From assembly GCF_000717875.1 (NCBI RefSeq), contig NZ_JOCT01000004.1:186001-250000 (forward strand): a stretch of DNA of 64,000 bases, read 5' to 3'. The DNA is from Streptomyces sp. NRRL S-455 (GTDB taxonomy: Bacteria > Actinomycetota > Actinomycetes > Streptomycetales > Streptomycetaceae). Positions 17,210-28,212 of the stretch are shown here, one piece after another. Each line of letters begins with the position of its first letter. Within the stretch, counting starts at the first letter, position 1. The translations under genes and the position numbers were made by a program. The notes under the pieces were generated by a model. That model searched no databases and had not been told where the DNA came from. It worked only from the letters and a program-made list of their open reading frames with translations.

Positions 17210-17446
17210 GTGCGGCACGCCGGGACGAAGCCGGTGCCTCACCGCGTCGTCTCGCGGGACACCATGCCGGAGGAGGAACCGCCGCCCTCGGTTTTCCGCC
17301 GGTCGGGCGCCCCCGCCCTCCCCCTCAACACCTGTGCGCCGCCGTTCGTCCCCGAGCCCGGAGGCCACCTGTCCGGCCTCGTGGTCACGGCGGAGCCCGT
17401 CGAGTCCCGCACTCCGGGGAACAGGAGGGCGCAGTGGCCCACGTAG
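17210..17446 (+). pseudogene. C-terminal remnant of a class F sortase
   Basis: The frame encodes HRVVSRDTMPEEEPPP, VFRRSGAPALPLNTCAPPF and GHLSGLVVTAEPVE. This follows the C-terminal half of class F sortases, with the catalytic Cys in the TC motif (here NTC) and the final LVVTAxPV strand. The N-terminal part with the catalytic His is not visible in any frame upstream, so the fragment cannot be an active sortase. It ends by overlapping the start of the anti-sigma gene. DUF4397 genes commonly neighbour class F sortases, which supports the reading. Confidence 0.5.
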
Positions 17447-17823
17447 AGCCCGCGCACCTGGTGGAACTGGCGCTGGGAAACGCCGCGCCGGGCGGGCAAC
17501 TCGCCGACGCCCTGCTCCACATCGAGCAGTGCGACCACTGCCGCGCCGAGCTGCGGATGATGACCCGCGTGGTGATCGCCGCCCGCTCCGCGAATCTGGT
17601 GGACCTGCCGACCGCCCCTCCGGAGCGGGTCTGGCAGCGAATCACACGGGACCTGTCCCGCGAGACCACCGCCCCCGGGCCGCCCGGCGGCCCCCTCAGT
17701 CTCCTCGGCCCCGGGAAGCGAAAACTCCTCGCCGCAGGAGTCGCACTCACCGCGATCGCCGCCGCTGCGGCCGCCCACTGGTCCCGACACGACCACCCGA
17801 CCACCCGAACGCCGGACCCGTAG
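17434..17823 (+). CDS. membrane-anchored zinc anti-sigma factor, likely partner of LitS
   Basis: A 129-residue protein from GTG at 17434, which follows AGGAGG. The N-terminal domain holds the zinc-binding anti-sigma pattern HxxxCxxC as HIEQCDHC near residue 28. One membrane helix lies at about residues 98-114 (LLAAGVALTAIAAAAAA), leaving a short, charged outer tail. This matches ZAS-type anti-sigma factors that hold an ECF sigma at the membrane. By position it is the third functional gene of the litS group and may correspond to what has been called litB in S. coelicolor, but I could not verify the name. An open frame extends upstream of the GTG but is unlike coding sequence. Confidence 0.75.
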   Translation: MAHVEPAHLVELALGNAAPGGQLADALLHIEQCDHCRAELRMMTRVVIAARSANLVDLPTAPPERVWQRITRDLSRETTAPGPPGGPLSLLGPGKRKLLAAGVALTAIAAAAAAHWSRHDHPTTRTPDP

Positions 17824-17960
17824 CGTCAGCCGCGGTCTCCTCCCAACCCAGGCCGTACCGCGAGATGGTTGACGGGTTGCCGGACCGGCCCATGGCAAGG
17901 AGCCCCGCGCCCCTCGCGCCGGAGCCGCCCACACCGCCCACTCCCGCTGAGGCACCGGCC

Positions 17961-18131
17961 AACCTGCTGGAGCGCCCCGGCATCCCGGGTCTGCACGGCC
18001 ACAAGTACGCCATCGACGCCCTCGTCGCCGCGATGGCACTCCGCTCCCCGGCACCCGTCCTCGTACTGACCTCGGACCGCGACGACTGGTCGAAACTGTG
18101 CGGCGACCGCGTACAGCTCAAGGACGTTTGA
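17961..18131 (+). pseudogene. C-terminal remnant of a PIN-domain (VapC-like) toxin
   Basis: Encodes LLERPGIPGLHGHKYAIDAL, VAAMALRSPAPVLVLTSDRD and DWSKLCGDRVQLKDV. This is the C-terminal half of a PIN domain: the conserved Asp of the YAIDA helix and the TSDxxD motif are kept. The N-terminal half with the first catalytic Asp (beta1) is absent; the upstream in-frame sequence is Pro/Arg-rich and unrelated. There is no adjacent antitoxin. It is a remnant at the right edge of the lit-crt island. Confidence 0.6.
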
Positions 18132-18262
18132 CCGAGCGCGCGAGGGTGGTGGCCCCCTGGGTGGCGGCCCAGTGGGCGAGCAGGCGCAGGCCCCTGCTCG
18201 GAGGGCGATCCTGGTTCAGCCGTGTGGATGGTGAGGCTGAGGCCCCGGGAGCTGCCGGGCGC

Positions 18263-19243
18263 TCAGTGTGAGAGCAGCGCGCCGAAGTCGATCTTCCCGC
18301 TCTGCACTTGCGCGTCGCGGGGCTCGTTGAGTCCGCCGTCGGTGATGTACAGCCGCTTCCCGCGCACCGCGGTGGCGGTGGGCGAGGCGACGCCGTCCGA
18401 GGCGGTCAGCACGGTCCTGGTGGTGCCGTTCGGGTAGACGACCGCGATCTGGTTCTGCGTGTTCAGCGCGGCGAACACGACGTTGGAGTGGTCGCTGAGG
18501 AAGTTGAAGTCATCGATGCCAGTGAGGCCGCTGGTGACGGTGTGGACCCGGCCCGGAGCTCCGGTAGCGGTGACGGGGATCCGCAGCAGGGTGCCCTTGC
18601 TGAGGTTGGAGACCCATACGGCGCCGTTGTGGAAACGGAGTCCGTTCGCACCGTACGGCACGGGTGCGGACGCCTTGATCGCGAGGGCGGGGTCGGCCAG
18701 CCACGCGGTCGCGGGACCGCCGGAGACCGGGACGGCCCAGACGGTGCCCATCTGGCTGTCGGCGACGTACAAGGTGCGCCCGGCCGGATCGATGGCCAGA
18801 CCGTTGGGGACTCCGCCCGCGGGCAATGCCGCGATGCGGTGAGGAGTGCCGCCGAGCGGCAGCTTCCACACCCCGTTCCGGGAGGCGTCGGAGGACCACA
18901 CGTTGTAGTAGACGGTGCCGTCGTGGCCGCGAGTGTTGCCGGTGATTCCGTCGCCCTTCCGCCCGGTGACCAGCACCGTGCGCTGCCCGGACGGTGCGAT
19001 CCGCACCAGTGCCGGCCGTTCGCCCGCGGGTGTGCCCACCATCGAGACGGTCAGCGAATTGTCCCGGGCGACGGTGACGTTCTCGGGCACGTCGCCGGTG
19101 GCGAAGTCGAAGGCAGCCACGGTCTTCACGTGGGTGACGGCGGGCTGCGCGTCCGCGTGTCCGGTCGCGGCGGACGCGTACGGTGCCGAGACGATGACGG
19201 CTGCGGTCGCGGAGATCGCCGCGAGCTTGAATGGCTTCTTCAT
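18263..19243 (-). CDS. secreted SMP-30/gluconolactonase-like beta-propeller protein
   Basis: A 326-residue protein with a Sec signal peptide (MKKPFKLAAISATAAVIVS, then ASA). The mature protein has propeller-type repeats: NGLAIDPAGRTLYVADSQMG, YGANGLRFHNGAVWVSNLS and IDDFNFLSDHSNVVFAAL. This is the SGL/NHL-like fold of SMP-30 proteins. Homologues are often loosely annotated as superoxide dismutase or sugar lactone lactonase; I see no motif proving an enzyme activity. ATG at 19243 follows AGGAAAG. It stands alone next to the aldo/keto reductase group. Confidence 0.78.
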   Translation of the reverse strand: MKKPFKLAAISATAAVIVSAPYASAATGHADAQPAVTHVKTVAAFDFATGDVPENVTVARDNSLTVSMVGTPAGERPALVRIAPSGQRTVLVTGRKGDGITGNTRGHDGTVYYNVWSSDASRNGVWKLPLGGTPHRIAALPAGGVPNGLAIDPAGRTLYVADSQMGTVWAVPVSGGPATAWLADPALAIKASAPVPYGANGLRFHNGAVWVSNLSKGTLLRIPVTATGAPGRVHTVTSGLTGIDDFNFLSDHSNVVFAALNTQNQIAVVYPNGTTRTVLTASDGVASPTATAVRGKRLYITDGGLNEPRDAQVQSGKIDFGALLSH

Positions 19244-19384
19244 GGGTATTTCTTTCCTGATCGTTGCGCTCTTTCGTTCTTTGCGTCGGCGCCGCACGGG
19301 TATCGAGGTGTTCAGGGGCCTGGTGTCAGAAGTGGGGAGAGCCACGCACAACCGGGCCCAGGACCGTGAGACTTCGGGTAGCCC

Positions 19385-21725
<2,341 letters not shown>

Positions 21726-21784
21726 TTACAGAAATCAGCCGATTTGAAGGGTTTGCGATGGGAACACCCTGTGGTGTCCCGTAG

Positions 21785-23041
21785 TCAGGCCGCCACGCGG
21801 TGGGCCTGAGCCTTGTGCGAGGTCTCCTCGTCCGCCGCAGGCAGGGACACCTGAGGCACGGCGGTCCGGGTGGCGCGCATCGCGGCGAGGACGAGCAGGG
21901 GAATCAGGCCCAGGCCGGCCATGACCGCACCCACCACCTCCGGTCCGGTCACGCCCAGGGAGGTGTCCAAGGTCGTGCCCGCCAGCCAGGAGACGAGGGC
22001 GATCCCCATGTTGAAGGCCGACACCGTCAAGGCAGCGGCGAGGGCGGGCGAGGAGTGTCCGAAGCGCACGGCCAGCGGGGTGGCGATCGATGTGATGCCC
22101 AGGCCCGTCACACCCAGGAGCACCACCAGGACGACGGTCGCCACGGGACTGGTGGACAGCGGGATCAGCAGGAGCAGCACCAGCACCGAGGCGACGGAGG
22201 TGGTGATGAACGTGGCCAGCGGCTTGCGGTCGCCGAGGCGCCCGGTGATGTTCGTGCCCAGCAGAGCACCGACGCCGAAGCCGACCAGGACGAGCGGTAC
22301 GGCTCCTTCGGAGATCCCGGTCCGCTCGGTGAGCAGCGGAGAGATGTAGCTGTACGCGGCCATGAAGCCACCCGTGACGAGCGCGGTGGCGGCAAGGACC
22401 AGCCACATACGGCCATGGCGCAGTACGGCGAGCTGGGAGCGGACGGAGGGGGTCACCTCGGCGCGTTCCGCGGCGGGGATGAACCGGCCGATGACCAGGG
22501 CAGCCACGCCCGCGAGGGCGGCCAGCGCCCAGAACGTGCCGCGCCAGCCGATCGCCTGACCGACCCAGGAGCCCAGCGGCACACCGGCCACGATGGCCAG
22601 GCTCATGCCGCTCATCATCACGCCCATGGCGCGGGAGGCGGCGGCCGGTCCCACGGCGGAGGTGGCCACGACCGAGCCGACGGAGATGAAGGTACCGGTG
22701 GCCAGCGCGATGATCACACGGGCCGCGAGCACGATGGGGAAGGAGGAGCTGAGTGCGGCGATCACGTGGCCGACGGCGAACACGGCAAGCGCCAGGACCA
22801 GGGTGAAACGCCTGGGCAGGCGCAGCGTGGCGATCGAGATCGTGGGCGCGCCCACGATCATGCCGACCGCGAACGCCGTGATCAGCAGGCCGGCCGTGGA
22901 GACGCTGACGCCGAGGTCGGCGGACACCTCGGGCAGGAGGGCCGCGATGATGAACTCACTGGTGACCATCACGAAGGTGCCGAGGGCCAGCAGCGGGACG
23001 ACGAACGGCAGCCTGGCGGGCTTTTCTCGGTGAGAAGACAT
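21785..23041 (-). CDS. MFS efflux transporter (DHA1, AraJ/Cmx-like)
   Basis: A 418-residue major facilitator protein with about twelve membrane helices. It starts PFVVPLLALGTFVMVTSEFI and shows the MFS loop motif in LITAFAVGMIVGAPT and ATLRLPRRFTLVLAL. The first-helix motif and overall length match drug:H+ antiporter-1 proteins of the chloramphenicol/arabinose-efflux type. A second charged loop, GRLGDRKPL, marks the start of the second six-helix half. It probably exports a small hydrophobic compound; specificity is not visible. It lies between two aldo/keto reductase genes on the same strand. Confidence 0.88.
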   Translation of the reverse strand: MSSHREKPARLPFVVPLLALGTFVMVTSEFIIAALLPEVSADLGVSVSTAGLLITAFAVGMIVGAPTISIATLRLPRRFTLVLALAVFAVGHVIAALSSSFPIVLAARVIIALATGTFISVGSVVATSAVGPAAASRAMGVMMSGMSLAIVAGVPLGSWVGQAIGWRGTFWALAALAGVAALVIGRFIPAAERAEVTPSVRSQLAVLRHGRMWLVLAATALVTGGFMAAYSYISPLLTERTGISEGAVPLVLVGFGVGALLGTNITGRLGDRKPLATFITTSVASVLVLLLLIPLSTSPVATVVLVVLLGVTGLGITSIATPLAVRFGHSSPALAAALTVSAFNMGIALVSWLAGTTLDTSLGVTGPEVVGAVMAGLGLIPLLVLAAMRATRTAVPQVSLPAADEETSHKAQAHRVAA

Positions 23042-23113
23042 GCGGAGGTAGAGCCTTTGCTGGATGTGGGGGTGAAACAGGGGGCCGCGTCGCGGGAGCG
23101 GCCGGGCGCCGGT

Positions 23114-23995
23114 TCAGCCGAAGGAGTCAGCCGTGATGCTGTCCGGGTCGGGACCGCCGCGCAGGCCGGTGTCGAGGGCGTCGACGGCGGCCGTCTCGTC
23201 GGCGGTGAGCGCGAAGTCGAAGATGCCGATGTTCTCCGCGATGCGGTGCGGCGTGACGGACTTCGGGATCGCGGACAGGCCGTGCTCGATGTGCCAGCGC
23301 AGCACGATCTGCGCGGGGGTCTTGCCGTACCTGGCGGCGATCTGAGTGATGACCGGGTCCTGCAGCGGGCTCTTGCCCGCGTGCGGGGCGTCGGGCCAGT
23401 ACAGGTTCACCGCGCCGAGGGGCGACCACGCCTGGGTGACGATGCCGAGGCCGGCATGCGCTTCGCGCAGCTCGCCCTGGATGAAGTACGGGTGCAGCTC
23501 GACCTGGTTGACCGCCGGTACGACGTCGGTGCGCACGATCAGGTCGTTCAGACGCTCGGGGCTGAAGTTGGAGACGCCGATCGCCCGCACCCGCCCGTCG
23601 GCCAGCAGCTTCTGTGCTGCCTTGTACGCGGCGACCGTGGAGTCGAACGCGGACGTGTACGGGAAGTGCAGCAGGTACAGGTCCAGGTACTCCAGGCCCA
23701 GCCTGCCCAGGCTGGCGTCGAAGGCACGCAGGGTCGCGTCGTGGCCGAAGTCCGAGAGCCACAGCTTGGTGGTCACGAAGACCTCGCCGCGGTCGACGCC
23801 GGAGGCGACGACGCCCTCGCCGACCTCCTTCTCGTTGCCGTAGACGGCGGCGGTGTCGATCAGGCGGTAGCCGTGCTGGAGCGCGGTCGTGACCGCGGTG
23901 GCGGTCTCCTCCGGTGGGCTCTGGAAGACGCCGAGGCCGAGCGCGGGCATCTGCACGCCGTTGTTCAGCGTGATCATCGTGCTCTTGCCAGTCAT
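23114..23995 (-). CDS. aldo/keto reductase (2,5-diketo-D-gluconate reductase-like)
   Basis: A 293-residue AKR5-type reductase. It starts MTGKSTMITLNNGVQMPALG and shows DTAAVYGNEKEVGEG (catalytic Asp, Tyr), VTTKLWLSD (Lys), LYLLHFP (His), AIGVSNFSP and IPKSVTPHRIAEN (NADPH 2'-phosphate site). I chose ATG at 23995, which is preceded by AAGGAA; an upstream in-frame extension is unlike coding sequence. It is an obvious paralogue of the frameshifted gene at 19385-20268. A 14-bp motif shared with the XRE regulator gene lies 111-124 bp upstream. Confidence 0.9.
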   Translation of the reverse strand: MTGKSTMITLNNGVQMPALGLGVFQSPPEETATAVTTALQHGYRLIDTAAVYGNEKEVGEGVVASGVDRGEVFVTTKLWLSDFGHDATLRAFDASLGRLGLEYLDLYLLHFPYTSAFDSTVAAYKAAQKLLADGRVRAIGVSNFSPERLNDLIVRTDVVPAVNQVELHPYFIQGELREAHAGLGIVTQAWSPLGAVNLYWPDAPHAGKSPLQDPVITQIAARYGKTPAQIVLRWHIEHGLSAIPKSVTPHRIAENIGIFDFALTADETAAVDALDTGLRGGPDPDSITADSFG

Positions 23996-24105
23996 GGTGG
24001 TTCCTTGCATGAGCGGGGACGGACCGATACGAGGTTCGATACCGGTCGGCCCCAAAGCGGGGCACTGACCATGCAACCGGGAACGGACACGATGAGGGAG
24101 TCTCC

Positions 24106-24119
24106 GCTGTGAGGGGTAA
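24106..24119. promoter_or_regulatory. putative XRE-regulator operator before the aldo/keto reductase
   Basis: GCTGTGAGGGGTAA, identical on the opposite strand to 25143-25156 in front of the XRE gene. It lies in the gap between the XRE gene stop and the reductase start, where the reductase promoter should be. Confidence 0.5.
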
Positions 24120-24209
24120 CAGCAGGGACCCCCAGCGGCATATGCGCAGGCCAAAGCCCCGCCCTTGCTGCCGACGGCAGCCGGAGAAGGCGGGGCTGTG
24201 GACGTCGGT

Positions 24210-25097
24210 TCAGTTCTCGGAGTCCGCCTCGGCGGCCTGCTCATCCGCGGCCTCGGCCGTGGCGGACCAGCTCGCCAACAGGTTCAGCGCGTCCGCGGCG
24301 GCGGAGCCGGGGGCCGCGTTGTACAACGCCACGACCAGCCCCGAGCCGTCCGGCAGGTTCATCGATTCGAAGTTGACCTCCAGCTCGCCGACGACCGGAT
24401 GCCGGAGGCGTTTCGTCCCGTCATGGAAGACGTGTACGTCGTGGGCGCCCCACATCACGCGGAAGGCGTCGCTGCGGGTCGACAGCTCACCGATCAGGTT
24501 CGACAACTCGCGGTCGTACGGGTTCTTGCCCGCCTCGATCCGCAGCGCACCCACAGCGCCCCTGGCGATGCGTTCCCAGTCGACGTAGAACCGCCTGGCC
24601 GCGGGGCTGAGGAACACGAACCGCACGGTGTTCGCCCCGCAGACCGGATCGGCGTACATCTCCGAGAACAGTGCGCGACCGAGCGGGTTGGCGACCAGAA
24701 TGTCGAATCGGTGGTTCTTCACGAACGCCGGCATGCCCGGCATCCCGTCAACGATGCGCTGCACGCTGGGCCGCACAGCCGGCCGGGCAGTGCGGCGGCT
24801 CACACGGGCGGGCGTCTTGTTCGCCGCTCGGGCCAGGTCGTACAAGTGCGTGCGCTCCGTGTCGTCAAGCCGCAGAGCCTGGGCCAGCGCCTCCAGGACG
24901 CTGTCGGAGACACCGCTGAGATTGCCGCGCTCCAGACGCGTGTAGTACTCGACGCTGACGCCCGCGAGCGTCGCGACCTCGTTCCTGCGGAGCCCGGCCA
25001 CCCGGCGTTGGCCGTACACGGGCAGACCGGCCTGCTCGGGCGTGATCTTGTCACGGCGAGACTTCAGAAACGCACTGGTTTCGGCGCGGTTGTCCAT
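24210..25097 (-). CDS. XRE-family regulator with MmyB-like ligand-binding domain
   Basis: A 295-residue protein. Residues about 8-90 form an XRE helix-turn-helix (LRRNEVATLAGVSVEYYTRL, then ERGNLSGVSDSVLEALAQAL). Residues about 105-275 form an MmyB-like domain (MPAFVKNHRFDILVANPLGR, later ALRIEAGKNPYDRELSNLIG, and HPVVGELEVNFESM). Such proteins are common in actinobacteria and usually sit beside the oxidoreductase genes they control. Here it precedes the AKR-MFS-AKR run on the same strand. Two copies of a TTAxCCCTCA-type element lie just before its start. Autoregulation plus control of the neighbouring reductase is inferred. Confidence 0.88.
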   Translation of the reverse strand: MDNRAETSAFLKSRRDKITPEQAGLPVYGQRRVAGLRRNEVATLAGVSVEYYTRLERGNLSGVSDSVLEALAQALRLDDTERTHLYDLARAANKTPARVSRRTARPAVRPSVQRIVDGMPGMPAFVKNHRFDILVANPLGRALFSEMYADPVCGANTVRFVFLSPAARRFYVDWERIARGAVGALRIEAGKNPYDRELSNLIGELSTRSDAFRVMWGAHDVHVFHDGTKRLRHPVVGELEVNFESMNLPDGSGLVVALYNAAPGSAAADALNLLASWSATAEAADEQAAEADSEN

Positions 25098-25142
25098 GAG
25101 ACCAGGCTAGGTTCGCCGCACGCGGGCTGAGAGACCCTGTCA

Positions 25143-25169
25143 TTACCCCTCACAGCATTAACCCTCAGC
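25143..25169. promoter_or_regulatory. putative operator upstream of the XRE gene (two direct half-sites)
   Basis: TTACCCCTCACAGC (25143-25156) is followed by TTAACCCTCAGC (25158-25169). The first is an exact 14-bp match to the site at 24106-24119. They lie 46-72 bp upstream of the XRE start codon at 25097. Confidence 0.55.
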
Positions 25170-25423
25170 GCCAGCCCCTTCCGGTTGGGCGGAGTCGCAG
25201 GTCACATGGGTTCGCCGCTGGTTACCTCCCCGCCCCCAGGCGGGATGCGGACGGACCTTCCGGACGAGTCGCCACCACAGTGCAGAGGAACACCATCCGC
25301 CCGGCTCCGGCATCGAAACCCCCTGGAAGCCGACGCAACAGCGGCGCCTGAGGCAGCCGACCAAACACACGGTCCGAAACCCAGCACGAGCATTCTCATC
25401 CCATCCCAGCATGGGAAAGAACA
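25170..25423. other. intergenic region without a recognised gene
   Basis: About 250 bp between the XRE operator and the ychF terminator. Short frames exist on both strands but none has a recognisable domain, a good start signal or convincing composition. This is the junction between the accessory segment and the conserved core. Confidence 0.45.
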
Positions 25424-25450
25424 AGGGGCCCAACCCGAAGAGTCGGACCC
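25424..25450 (-). terminator. rho-independent terminator of ychF
   Basis: Read on the minus strand: GGGGTCCGAC, loop TCTTCGG, GTTGGGCCCC (10-bp stem including G-T pairs), followed by the T-rich run TTGTTCTTT. It lies 50 bp after the ychF stop codon. Confidence 0.7.
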
Positions 25451-25500
25451 CTCCTGAACTGCATGTTTGCAAGATCAGCGAAGTGGTGTTGCGTCAGCCG

Positions 25501-26589
25501 CTACACGTTGAACCGGAACTCCACCACGTCCCCGTCCTGCATCACATAGTCCTTGCCCTCCATACGGGCCTTGCCCTTCGCGCGGGCCTCCGCCACCGAC
25601 CCCGTCTCCACCAGGTCGTCGAAGGAGATGACCTCCGCCTTGATGAAGCCCTTCTGGAAGTCGGTGTGGATGACGCCGGCGGCCTCGGGGGCCGTGGCGC
25701 CCTTCTTGATGGTCCAGGCGCGGGATTCCTTGGGGCCGGCCGTGAGGTAGGTCTGCAGGCCGAGGGTGCGGAAGCCGACGTGGGCGAGGGTGGCGAGGCC
25801 GGGCTCCTCCTGGCCGACGGACTGGAGGAGTTCGAGGGCCTCGTCCTCGTCGAGCTCGGCGAGGTCCGCCTCCAGCTTGGCGTTGAGGAAGATCGCCTCG
25901 GCCGGGGCGACCAGGGCACGCTGCTCGTTCTTGAAGTCCTCGTCGATCAGCTCGTCCTCGTCGACGTTGAAGACGTAGAGGAAGGGCTTCGTGGTCAGCA
26001 GGTGCAGGTCGTGCAGGAGCTCGTTGCGCTCGGTGCCCTGGACGATCCCGTGCGCGAAGAGGGTGTCGCCCTTCTCCAGGATCTCCTTGGCCTCCTCGAC
26101 CGCCTTGACCTTCGCCGCGAGGTCCTTCTTGATCCGCGACTCCTTCTGGAGCCGGGGCAGGACCTTCTCGATCGTCTGGAGGTCCGCGAGGATCAGCTCC
26201 GTGTTGATCGTCTCGATGTCGTCCTTGGGCGAGACCTTGCCGTCGACGTGCACGACGTTCTCGTCCTTGAAGGCACGGATGACCTGGCAGATCGCGTCGG
26301 ACTCGCGGATGTTCGCGAGGAACTTGTTGCCCAGGCCCTCACCCTCGGACGCACCGCGCACGATGCCCGCGATGTCGACGAAGTCGACGGTCGCGGGGAG
26401 GACGCGCTGGGAGGAGAAGATCTCGGCCAGCTTGGTGAGGCGAGGGTCGGGGACGCCGACCACACCCACGTTCGGCTCGATGGTGGCGAACGGGTAGTTG
26501 GCCGCCAGCACGTCGTTCTTGGTCAGGGCGTTGAACAGGGTCGACTTGCCGACATTCGGCAGACCGACGATTCCGATCGTGAGCGACAC
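25501..26589 (-). CDS. ychF: redox-/ribosome-associated GTPase/ATPase YchF (Obg family)
   Basis: A 362-residue universally conserved P-loop protein. The G1 motif is GLPNVGKS at the N-terminus, G3 is in VDFVDIAGIVRGASEGEGLG, and the nucleotide-specificity motif region is FNVDEDEL. A C-terminal TGS domain ends with DYVMQDGDVVEFRFNV. In other bacteria it binds ATP in preference to GTP, associates with ribosomes and negatively regulates oxidative-stress resistance. Length is standard. It is monocistronic, divergent from a DUF6542 membrane protein, and begins the conserved core block. Confidence 0.96.
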   Translation of the reverse strand: MSLTIGIVGLPNVGKSTLFNALTKNDVLAANYPFATIEPNVGVVGVPDPRLTKLAEIFSSQRVLPATVDFVDIAGIVRGASEGEGLGNKFLANIRESDAICQVIRAFKDENVVHVDGKVSPKDDIETINTELILADLQTIEKVLPRLQKESRIKKDLAAKVKAVEEAKEILEKGDTLFAHGIVQGTERNELLHDLHLLTTKPFLYVFNVDEDELIDEDFKNEQRALVAPAEAIFLNAKLEADLAELDEDEALELLQSVGQEEPGLATLAHVGFRTLGLQTYLTAGPKESRAWTIKKGATAPEAAGVIHTDFQKGFIKAEVISFDDLVETGSVAEARAKGKARMEGKDYVMQDGDVVEFRFNV

Positions 26590-26759
26590 GTTGCGACTTC
26601 CCGTGAGTGGAGAGGGCCAGGGGGCCAGGGGACCGGCCGATCCACCAGTCTACGGCGTGTCCGGAACCGTCCGGGCGGCGTATCGAACGCATGGCCAAGC
26701 GTCGGCGCACGGCGTGTCTGAGGGGACATTCGGCATATTGAACGACCTAAGTTGGTGCG

Positions 26760-27380
26760 GTGGAGCGATACAGGACGCGACCTGCCCAGTACGGACCGCG
26801 ACGTGACCGGCCCGGATCGCCCCTGCCGCCCCAGGCGGGACGGGGGGCCGGCGGTGGAGCGGTCCGGCAACCGGGGCCGCAGCGCGGTCCGGCGGCAGTG
26901 CGGCGACCGGGGCCGCAGCGCCGTCCGGCGGCTGTGCGGCGGCCCGCCCCCGCGCAGGCACCCGCGCAGGCACCCGCTTCGGGGAGGATGCCGAACCCCC
27001 GGCTGACCGGGCTGGGCAGCGGGTTGTTCTGCGCGGTGGTGATGTTCCTGCTCGGCTGGCTCTCGGCCGTGCTGTTCGGGGCGTCACCCACGGCGTACGG
27101 CGTGCTGTTCCTGCCGGTGTGCGTGCTGACCGCCGTCTGGGTGCGCCGGGTGGACCTGATGACCGCGCCTGTCGTGGTGCCGATCGCGTTCGCGGTGGGG
27201 CTGCTGCCGGTGGCGGACGGCGACGACGGCCTCGCGGGCCGGCTGATGGGGCTGGTGACGACGCTCGCCACGCAGGCCGGGTGGTTGTACGGAGGCACCC
27301 TGATCGCCGGGCTGATCGTGATCGTCCGGCGGATCCGGATGGTGCGGCAGCGGAGGGCGGCCAGGGCCAGAGCCCGATGA
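26760..27380 (+). CDS. DUF6542-type membrane protein with repetitive N-terminus
   Basis: A 206-residue protein from GTG at 26760. Residues 1-80 are hydrophilic and repetitive: a GPQR-PAAVRRP unit occurs twice and APAQAPAQAP follows. Residues about 88-195 contain four hydrophobic helices (FCAVVMFLLGWLSAVLFG, YGVLFLPVCVLTAVWV, VVVPIAFAVGLLPV, LYGGTLIAGLIVIV) and a basic tail. Function is unknown. It is common beside ychF in Streptomyces. Confidence 0.72.
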   Translation: MERYRTRPAQYGPRRDRPGSPLPPQAGRGAGGGAVRQPGPQRGPAAVRRPGPQRRPAAVRRPAPAQAPAQAPASGRMPNPRLTGLGSGLFCAVVMFLLGWLSAVLFGASPTAYGVLFLPVCVLTAVWVRRVDLMTAPVVVPIAFAVGLLPVADGDDGLAGRLMGLVTTLATQAGWLYGGTLIAGLIVIVRRIRMVRQRRAARARAR

Positions 27381-27396
27381 GGTGCCCCCAGGCCGG

Positions 27397-28143
<747 letters not shown>

Positions 28144-28212
28144 GGCCCTACGCTACGACGAACGACTGACCGTCACGGGCCGGACAGCGGTCACCGCCCG
28201 GCCCGTTCCCGA

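Noticed and set aside
17005..17433. N-terminal extension of the anti-sigma factor
   Set aside because: The open frame upstream of the GTG at 17434 is Pro/Arg/Gly-rich without domain, and a strong AGGAGG precedes the GTG.
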